A DNA stretch of 14,466 nucleotides from Thermodesulfatator atlanticus (GTDB lineage: Bacteria > Desulfobacterota > Thermodesulfobacteria > Thermodesulfobacteriales > Thermodesulfatatoraceae), in contig DROK01000013.1 in assembly GCA_011321895.1 (NCBI GenBank), forward strand, positions 1-14,466. The letters run 5' to 3'. Shown here one piece after another: positions 7,242-12,170 of the stretch (position 1 is the first letter of the stretch; every line of letters starts with the position of its first letter). The notes beneath the pieces were generated by a model. It did not search any database, was not told the origin of the DNA, and saw only the letters and a list, made by a program, of their open reading frames with translations. Both the position numbers and the translations under genes were made by a program.

Positions 7242-7636
7242 TGAGATATCCGGTAGTGGCGGGACTGCTCCAGAAAGAGGGAAAGGTTTTGTTGGCGAAA
7301 CGCCCTGCCCACAAAAAGAGAGGAGGCCTTTGGGAATTTCCAGGAGGGAAGGTGGAAGAAGGAGAGGCGCCCCGGGAGGCCTTGCGGCGCGAACTCCTGG
7401 AAGAATTGGGCATCCTGGTAGAGGTGGGGGAAGAGGTGGCCGTGGTAGACTACGATTACCCCGAGGTTGCCATCAGGCTCACCTGCTTTTCCTGTCAAAT
7501 AAAGGAGGGTGAGCCCCGGGCCCTGGAGGGGCAGGAGCTTGGCTGGTTTGAGCCAGAAGAAATAGACAATATTTCCTTGGCCCCGGCAGACGTATCCCTC
7601 TGGCGCAACCTTCGGAAAACGCTCTTGCAAAGGTAA
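7241..7636 (+). CDS. mutT: MutT-type Nudix hydrolase (8-oxo-dGTP diphosphatase-like)
   Basis: A 131-residue Nudix protein. The full Nudix box is present: G36, E42, R50-E51, E54-E55, G57, I58, fitting Gx5Ex7REUxEExGU. The preceding GGLWEFPGGKVEEGE resembles MutT/NudG-type enzymes, which hydrolyse 8-oxo-dGTP or related oxidised or modified nucleotides and so keep 8-oxoguanine out of DNA. Substrate cannot be fixed from sequence; CTP-type pyrophosphatase is the main alternative. The ATG shares bases with the purB stop and has no Shine-Dalgarno of its own, so it is probably translated by reinitiation after purB. The end of the gene overlaps the -35 of the tRNA promoter. Confidence 0.85.
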   Translation: MRYPVVAGLLQKEGKVLLAKRPAHKKRGGLWEFPGGKVEEGEAPREALRRELLEELGILVEVGEEVAVVDYDYPEVAIRLTCFSCQIKEGEPRALEGQELGWFEPEEIDNISLAPADVSLWRNLRKTLLQR

Positions 7637-7652
7637 AAAGGTTTTATATATT
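7625..7652 (+). promoter_or_regulatory. Promoter for tRNA-Val (and possibly the rpsF operon)
   Basis: TTGCAA (7625-7630, 4 of 6) and TATATT (7647-7652, 5 of 6) are separated by 16 nt. The predicted start near 7659 is just 5 nt before the mature tRNA. The element straddles the mutT stop codon. Confidence 0.55.
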
Positions 7653-7663
7653 TAGAGATTGGT

Positions 7664-7738
7664 GGGCGGTTAGCTCAGTGGTAGAGCGTCATCCTCACAC
7701 GGTGGAAGTCGCTGGTTCGAATCCAGCACCGCCCACCA
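7664..7738 (+). tRNA. tRNA-Val (anticodon CAC)
   Basis: The cloverleaf folds completely. The acceptor stem GGGCGGT/ACCGCCC has 7 pairs. The D stem is GCTC/GAGC with loop AGTGGTA. The anticodon stem TCATC/GGTGG has two G-U pairs and loop CTCACAC. The T stem is GCTGG/CCAGC with loop TTCGAAT. The discriminator is A and CCA is encoded (7736-7738). The anticodon CAC at 7696-7698 reads the valine codon GTG. A promoter lies immediately upstream and rpsF 62 nt downstream, with no clear terminator between. Confidence 0.96.
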
Positions 7739-7755
7739 AATTTTATTTTTAATTA

Positions 7756-7796
7756 CCTCCTTGCTCCGCAAGGGGCCAAATTCGACCGAAAGGAGG
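7756..7796 (+). promoter_or_regulatory. rpsF leader with alternative hairpins; likely S6:S18 autoregulatory element
   Basis: CCTCCTT (7756-7762) is perfectly complementary to AAGGAGG (7790-7796), the rpsF Shine-Dalgarno, so a 7-bp stem could hide the ribosome site. The same 5' strand, CTCCTTG (7757-7763), can instead pair with CAAGGGG (7769-7775, one G-U) around a CTCCG loop, leaving the Shine-Dalgarno free. An ACCGA segment (7785-7789) directly precedes AAGGAGG. Leaders before rpsF in many bacteria bind the S6:S18 complex through a CCG-containing motif that mimics its 16S rRNA site. The switching model here is inference. Confidence 0.6.
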
Positions 7797-7800
7797 CTTT

Positions 7801-8124
7801 ATGGCGGAAAAGCTACGTAAGTATGAGACCCTTTTCATTATTCACCCGGACCACGTCGAAGAGCGGGAAAGCGTCCTAGAAAAGCTTGCGGAAATCATCC
7901 AGAACGACGGTGGCGAAATCCTGAAGAAGGACGAGTGGGGCCTGCGCCGGTTGGCCTACCCTATCTTAAAGAAGAGGCAAGGGTACTACATCTTTATGGA
8001 ATTTGTCGCCCCTGCCCAAACTCCCCCCAAATTGGAACAATATTTCCGTATTGACGAGCGGGTAATAAGGTTCATCGTCGTCAAGCTGGAAGACCAATAC
8101 GAACCCGAGACTTTGGCAGCTTAA
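7801..8124 (+). CDS. rpsF: 30S ribosomal protein S6
   Basis: S6 binds the central domain of 16S rRNA as a heterodimer with S18. The 107 residues show the family pattern: LRKYETLFIIHPD at the start, a glycine-containing GGEILKKDEWGLRRLAYPI, then KKRQGYYIFMEF and the C-terminal RIDERVIRFIVVKLE. The ATG at 7801 follows AAGGAGG with 4-nt spacing (CTTT); that Shine-Dalgarno can be paired in the leader. First gene of rpsF-rpsR-rplI. ssb, often found between S6 and S18, is not here. Confidence 0.97.
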   Translation: MAEKLRKYETLFIIHPDHVEERESVLEKLAEIIQNDGGEILKKDEWGLRRLAYPILKKRQGYYIFMEFVAPAQTPPKLEQYFRIDERVIRFIVVKLEDQYEPETLAA

Positions 8125-8133
8125 GGAGGGCTT

Positions 8134-8418
8134 ATGAGCAACGATACCCAGAGTGCAGTCAGAAGGCGGCGTTTTTATCCGCGTCGGAAGATATGTCGTT
8201 TCTGTGCGGACCCCAACCTCAAGATAGACTATAAAGAGCCTGAGATTCTAAAGGCCTTTATTACGGAACGGGGCAAGATTATTCCCCGGCGCCAGACAGG
8301 GACCTGTGCCAAACATCAACGCCAGCTCACCACCGCTATCAAACGGGCCCGTATTATGGCCCTGCTCCCCTTTATCGCGGACATTGAGGAAGAAGAGCTT
8401 GCCCGGCAAGGAGGTTAA
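8134..8418 (+). CDS. rpsR: 30S ribosomal protein S18 (zinc-type)
   Basis: S18 pairs with S6 on the 30S platform. The 94 residues contain the conserved [19 protein letters not shown] and a [20 protein letters not shown]-terminal core. Cys21, Cys24, Cys58 and His61 form a CxxC...CxxH set typical of zinc-binding S18. A 14-residue acidic tail follows the core. The Shine-Dalgarno AAGGAGG begins within the rpsF stop codon, and the gene ends 2 nt before rplI. Confidence 0.97.
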   Translation: MSNDTQSAVRRRRFYPRRKICRFCADPNLKIDYKEPEILKAFITERGKIIPRRQTGTCAKHQRQLTTAIKRARIMALLPFIADIEEEELARQGG

Positions 8419-8420
8419 TC

Positions 8421-8867
8421 ATGGAAGTAATCCTTAGAGAATACGTACCCAATCTTGGGGCTCCCGGGGATATAGTTACCGTAAAAGACGGCTACGCCCG
8501 TAATTACCTCATTCCCAAGGGGCTGGCCATTCCTGCCAGCAAAAAGAGTCTCAAGGCCATAGAGCGCGAAAGGCAGATTATCCTGGCCAAAGCCGAGCGT
8601 CTGCGCAAGAAATTGATGTCTGAGGCGGAAAAATTGAACGAAATAGAGCTGGTCATTCCTCAAAGGGTCATCGAAGAAGATCGTCTGTACGGCTCGGTTT
8701 CCGCCACTGAAATCGTCAACGCCCTGAAAGAGCAAGGCTTTGAGATCACCAAGAAGCAGGTCTTACTGGATGAACCCATCAAAAAGTTAGGTGAATACAT
8801 CGTGCCCATCCGACTCTCCGGTGACGTTACCGCCCACGTTAAAGTCAAAGTGGTTCCCTTGAGCTAA
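8421..8867 (+). CDS. rplI: 50S ribosomal protein L9
   Basis: L9 binds domain V of 23S rRNA and spans the stalk base; it affects translational fidelity. The 148 residues begin MEVILREYVPNLG and carry the L9 signature GDIVTVKDGYARNYLIPKG. A charged connecting helix (about 42-75) follows, then the C-terminal domain with RLYGSVSATEIVNAL. AAGGAGG lies at 8408-8414 inside the end of rpsR, 6 nt before the ATG. Last gene of the operon before a strong terminator. Confidence 0.97.
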   Translation: MEVILREYVPNLGAPGDIVTVKDGYARNYLIPKGLAIPASKKSLKAIERERQIILAKAERLRKKLMSEAEKLNEIELVIPQRVIEEDRLYGSVSATEIVNALKEQGFEITKKQVLLDEPIKKLGEYIVPIRLSGDVTAHVKVKVVPLS

Positions 8868-8871
8868 AAAT

Positions 8872-8897
8872 AAAGGCCCCTTTAAAGGGGCCTTTTT
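8872..8897 (+). terminator. Strong intrinsic terminator after rplI
   Basis: AAAGGCCCC (8872-8880) and GGGGCCTTT (8887-8895) form a perfect 9-bp stem with a 6-nt TTTAAA loop, followed by a T-run to 8897. It lies directly after the rplI stop. The symmetric arms, flanked by A-rich sequence on the left, could work on both strands. Confidence 0.9.
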
Positions 8898-8927
8898 ATT
8901 TGGATGTAGTTAAGGTTAAATAGATTT

Positions 8928-10298
8928 ATGCCCCGCCGCAAAAAACAGGAAATAGAGCTTGATCGTCTTCCCCCCCAAGACATAGAGGCGGAAAAGTGTG
9001 TCCTGGGTAGCATCTTTTTAGACAACGCTGCCATCCTGAAGGTAGTTGAGCTCCTGACCCCGGAGGATTTCTACCGCCAGGCACACGCGGCCATTTTTCG
9101 CACCATGCTGGATCTTTTTAACCGGAACGAACCCATTGATCTGGTCACGGTGCACGCGGCCTTAAAAGAGAGGGAGCTTCTGGAACAGGTGGGTGGGGCC
9201 GCCTACCTGGCAGAACTGGCCCATTTTGTGCCCACGGCCGCCAACGTCACTTACTATGCCAATATCGTGCGGGAAAAATCCATCTTACGCCGCTTGATAA
9301 GAGTGAGCACAGAGATCGCCAGCCGCTGTTACGAAGCCGTAGAGCCGGTGGATGATCTTTTAGAAGAGGCGGAGCGGGCCATCTTTGAAGTCAGGGCCCA
9401 GGGTAGCCGCCGGAGCTTTTTCCCCATCAAAGAGGTAATAAAAGACGCGGTGCTCCAGATTGAGCACCTTCATCAGAAACGGCAGGAAGTAACCGGCGTC
9501 CCTACGGGTTTTTACGAATTTGACCGGCTTACCGCCGGGCTTCAGAATTCAGACCTGATCATTGTGGCCGGGCGGCCCAGCATGGGCAAGACCTCTTTCG
9601 CCTTAAACGTGGCCCAACACGCGGCGGTGGAAGAAGGCATTCCGGTGGCCATATTTTCGCTGGAAATGTCAAGAGAACAGCTGGCCATGAGGATGCTGTG
9701 TGCCGAGGCGCGGGTGGACGCCCAGGCCGTCCGTACCGGTAAGTTAAGTGACGCTGATTGGCAACGCCTGACCTACGCGGCCAACAGGCTTTCTAAGGCC
9801 CCCATTTTTATTGACGATACCCCGGCCATCAGTGTGCTCGAACTCAGGGCCAAGGCCCGACGTCTCATGGCGGAACACGGTCTCGGCCTTATTATCATCG
9901 ATTATCTCCAGCTTATGCGGGGAAGGGAAAGGCGGGAGAGGAGAGAGCAAGAGATCTCGGAGATCTCAAGCTCCCTTAAAGCCATGGCCAAGGAGCTGAA
10001 CGTTCCGGTCATGGCCCTTTCCCAATTGAACCGAAGGGTGGAAGAGCGGCCGGACAAAAGGCCCCAACTGTCAGATTTAAGGGAGTCCGGGGCCATTGAA
10101 CAGGACGCGGACGTAATCATCTTCATTTACCGGGACGAAGTCTACCGGAAAGACAGCCCGGAGAAGGGTATCGCCGAGCTCATCATCGGTAAACAGAGAA
10201 ACGGACCTACCGGCGTGGTTAAATTGGCCTTCCTGGCGCAATATTCCACCTTCGGAAACCTGGACGAGGACCATCTGGCCGCAGCCAACCTTTACTAG
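8928..10298 (+). CDS. dnaB: Replicative DNA helicase DnaB
   Basis: DnaB is the hexameric 5'-3' helicase at the replication fork. The 456 residues match the usual length. The N-terminal primase-interaction domain (about 14-155) begins PPQDIEAEKCVLGS. The RecA-like domain has Walker A GRPSMGKT (215-222), LEMS (245-248), Walker B LIIIDYLQLM (321-330) and the DLRESGAIEQDAD segment (383-395). KQRNGPTG (422-429) carries the arginine finger, R424. No intein is inserted. The Shine-Dalgarno is weak (AAGG at 8912-8915, about 12 nt away). The gene follows the rplI terminator, so it should have its own promoter, but I see no convincing one. The order rpsF-rpsR-rplI-dnaB is widely conserved. Confidence 0.97.
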   Translation: MPRRKKQEIELDRLPPQDIEAEKCVLGSIFLDNAAILKVVELLTPEDFYRQAHAAIFRTMLDLFNRNEPIDLVTVHAALKERELLEQVGGAAYLAELAHFVPTAANVTYYANIVREKSILRRLIRVSTEIASRCYEAVEPVDDLLEEAERAIFEVRAQGSRRSFFPIKEVIKDAVLQIEHLHQKRQEVTGVPTGFYEFDRLTAGLQNSDLIIVAGRPSMGKTSFALNVAQHAAVEEGIPVAIFSLEMSREQLAMRMLCAEARVDAQAVRTGKLSDADWQRLTYAANRLSKAPIFIDDTPAISVLELRAKARRLMAEHGLGLIIIDYLQLMRGRERRERREQEISEISSSLKAMAKELNVPVMALSQLNRRVEERPDKRPQLSDLRESGAIEQDADVIIFIYRDEVYRKDSPEKGIAELIIGKQRNGPTGVVKLAFLAQYSTFGNLDEDHLAAANLY

Positions 10299-10348
10299 CC
10301 CACCGGGTGTCCTTAAGTTTTCTTTTTAGAACATCGGGAGGAACAGAA

Positions 10349-11146
10349 ATGATCATAGGTCTTCTTTCTCTAAGAGGGGGTGTGGGGCGCAGTGTGCTGT
10401 CCAGGGCCTTGGCGCAGAAATTCTCAGCCCCTGTTTACGAATTGGAGGTCGGCCTGCCCAAACTGTGGCCGGCGGAGGAGAAAGAAAAGGAAGTCGTCTG
10501 GGGGCGGCTTTCCCGTTTTAAAAGGGAGAAGTGTGATCTCTGCGGAGACTGCGTCAAGCAGTGTCAGTTTGGGGCCTTGAGCCTGGAAGGAGAAACTATT
10601 AAGCATCGTGGGCCCTTTTGCCACGGCTGTGGTCTCTGCAAGGAAATTTGTCCTAAAAAGGCCATAGAGTTGAAAGAATACCAGGTGGGGGAGATCGTTT
10701 ACGGGACCACGGACGGGATCGAGCTCTTTGCCGGCCGTCTTTTAAGGCGCACCCCCCTTGAGGGCACGGTGATCAAAAAGCTTAAAGAGAGATTCCCTCT
10801 TCCTTCCCGGGCTATCCTTAAGGCCCCCTGTGGCTTACACGGTGAGGCCCTAAGCGGTTTAAAGGAGGCCGAAGCGTTGATTTTGGTCACGCAGCCGTGG
10901 GACAGGTTGACGGAGGAGATAAAACTTTTCGGAGAGTTGACGCAGGGTTTGGGGCTTGGCGGGATGGTAATAGTCAACCAGGTACGGGAAGAGGTTTCGG
11001 TGGCCTCTTGGTGTACGGCCTATGGTCTCTTTTATGCAGGGGAGATCCCATATCTTCCCGGTTTTCAAGGAGACCTTTTAAAGGCCTGGCCGGAAGGGGA
11101 GGCGTTTTGGGACCGGGTCAGGCAGCACCTTGAAGGAGGTAAGTAA
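10349..11146 (+). CDS. MinD/Mrp-like protein with two inserted [4Fe-4S] ferredoxin motifs, degenerate P-loop
   Basis: A 265-residue protein resembling MinD-superfamily ATPases with an inserted bacterial ferredoxin domain, a group common in anaerobes and of mostly unknown function. The N-terminus IIGLLSLRGGVGRS matches the deviant Walker A KGGxGK[ST] in place but has Arg9 and Arg14 instead of both lysines. Ferredoxin motifs follow: C62-C65-C68-C72 and C91-C94-C97-C101, each CxxCxxCxxxC. A segment ILKAPCGLHGEAL (156-168) sits where relatives have the Walker B/switch region, which usually contains Asp followed by GPPG; that Asp appears to be lost. The start is ATG 10349, with GGGAGGA at 7-nt spacing, rather than the upstream in-frame GTG at 10307. 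The stop overlaps the next gene (TAATG). Nucleotide hydrolysis is doubtful; iron-sulfur binding is likely. Confidence 0.8.
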   Translation: MIIGLLSLRGGVGRSVLSRALAQKFSAPVYELEVGLPKLWPAEEKEKEVVWGRLSRFKREKCDLCGDCVKQCQFGALSLEGETIKHRGPFCHGCGLCKEICPKKAIELKEYQVGEIVYGTTDGIELFAGRLLRRTPLEGTVIKKLKERFPLPSRAILKAPCGLHGEALSGLKEAEALILVTQPWDRLTEEIKLFGELTQGLGLGGMVIVNQVREEVSVASWCTAYGLFYAGEIPYLPGFQGDLLKAWPEGEAFWDRVRQHLEGGK

Positions 11147-11925
11147 TGGCAGAAGTAGCTATTGCAGGGCTTCCCCAAAGCGGCAAGACCCTGTTTTTCA
11201 GGGCGGTGCTTGAGTTGAGACCTACCCTTACCGCCGCAGACGCCCGGTTTGAATTGCCTGTTGAAGAGGGTTTGGAGATCATCAAAAAAGAACCTTTTAA
11301 ATTGCCGGTACCGGTCAGGAATTATCTGGTGTGTGCAGGTTGCGCCCTTTGCCAGAAGAGCTGTCCCTTCGGGGCCATTTATGAGGAGGACCTCTGGATC
11401 GATCTTTTGGAGTGTGAAGGGTGCGGGCTATGCGTGCACCTCTGTCCCAATAAAGCCTTACAATTGGCCAATATGCAGGTGGCCGAGTTGATAGAGGCCA
11501 GGGAAGGGGAACGAAAATTTTTTAAGGCACAGCTGTTTCCCGGGGCCAGAGGGACCCCTCAATTGGTGAAGGCCATCAGAGAGCAGGCACGAAAGGAGGC
11601 ACCTTACCTGTTAGATCTCCCCTCCTATCACGGCAAATTTTTGCTTTACGCCCTGGACGGGACGGACCTGGTAGTCCTCTTTCTTACACCTGAGGAACAG
11701 GCCTTCCCCCTGTTAAAGAGGGTCTCTTATCTGGCACCCAGGGCCCGCCTTTTGGTGGTCTTGAGCCGGATGGGGACCAACCAGACGGTGGAAGAGGCCC
11801 TTAAAAAGGAGATTTCTTCCAGAGGGATTGAGGTCTTGGGCGAGTTGCCTCTGATGTCTGAGGAAGAGCTAAAGGGGGCTTTCCAGGAGACGGCCCAGAA
11901 GTTTCTCGCCCTTGCTAACCTTTAA
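11146..11925 (+). CDS. P-loop protein with two inserted [4Fe-4S] ferredoxin motifs
   Basis: A 259-residue partner of the preceding protein, built on the same plan. The P-loop GLPQSGKT (8-15) is intact and classical but lacks the extra MinD-type lysine; the position of Gly13-Lys14-Thr15 equals Gly13-Arg14-Ser15 of the upstream protein. Ferredoxin motifs are C63-C66-C69-C73 and C90-C93-C96-C100. LLDLPSYHG (155-163) resembles a Walker B/switch segment with Asp157. The C-terminal half (165-259) resembles the nucleotide-binding half of MinD-like proteins. The two genes are translationally coupled, with GGAGG (11136-11140) serving the second, so a heteromeric complex is a reasonable inference. Relatives occur as tandem pairs in anaerobes; exact role unknown. 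Confidence 0.78.
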   Translation: MAEVAIAGLPQSGKTLFFRAVLELRPTLTAADARFELPVEEGLEIIKKEPFKLPVPVRNYLVCAGCALCQKSCPFGAIYEEDLWIDLLECEGCGLCVHLCPNKALQLANMQVAELIEAREGERKFFKAQLFPGARGTPQLVKAIREQARKEAPYLLDLPSYHGKFLLYALDGTDLVVLFLTPEEQAFPLLKRVSYLAPRARLLVVLSRMGTNQTVEEALKKEISSRGIEVLGELPLMSEEELKGAFQETAQKFLALANL

Positions 11926-11940
11926 AGTTCCCGTTATAAA
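11912..11940 (+). promoter_or_regulatory. Probable promoter for rpmB
   Basis: TTGCTA (11912-11917, 4 of 6) and TATAAA (11935-11940, 5 of 6) are 17 nt apart. The -35 lies in the last codons of the upstream ferredoxin-ATPase gene. The predicted start near 11947 leaves a leader of about 26 nt containing the rpmB AGGAGG (11960-11965). A small CCGTT/AACGG hairpin (11931-11944) overlaps the -10 but has no T-run. Confidence 0.5.
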
Positions 11941-11972
11941 ACGGCACCAATACCGAACGAGGAGGCCTACAA

Positions 11973-12170
11973 ATGTCCAAGATATGTGAGATCTGCGGCA
12001 AACGCCCTCGCACTGGTCATAAGGTAAGCCATTCCAATAAACGTTCTGGGCGTTGGTGGTATCCCAACATCCAACGGGTGCGGGTAAAGTTACCCAACGG
12101 CCAGGTGAAGCGGATGAAAGTCTGCACGCGCTGTCTTAAGGCAGGCAAAGTCCAGAAGGCCGTACACTAG
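11973..12170 (+). CDS. rpmB: 50S ribosomal protein L28 (zinc-type)
   Basis: L28 is a small protein of the large ribosomal subunit. The 65 residues MSKICEICGKRPRTGHKVSH, then RRW-type aromatic segment RWWYPNIQRVRVKLPNG and the C-terminal CTRCLKAGKV match the family. Cys5/Cys8 and Cys51/Cys54 form two CxxC pairs, the zinc-type form. AGGAGG (11960-11965) lies 7 nt before the ATG. The gene converges with relA/spoT and their stop codons overlap in CTAG, so no room remains for a separate terminator. Confidence 0.97.
   Translation: MSKICEICGKRPRTGHKVSHSNKRSGRWWYPNIQRVRVKLPNGQVKRMKVCTRCLKAGKVQKAVH

Noticed and set aside
8900..8926. Promoter-like TTGGAT and TAGATT before dnaB
   Set aside because: The spacer is only 15 nt and the -10 ends 1 nt before the dnaB ATG, so transcription would start inside the gene.
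10307..10348. Upstream GTG start extending the first ferredoxin/P-loop protein by 14 residues
   Set aside because: The ATG at 10349 has a good GGGAGGA at normal spacing and starts exactly at the expected MII beta-strand before the P-loop; the extension would place the ribosome site inside the coding region.
10299..10348. Terminator between dnaB and the ferredoxin/P-loop pair
   Set aside because: Only a 3-bp CCC/GGG stem precedes the T-rich stretch, too weak to call; cotranscription with dnaB remains open.
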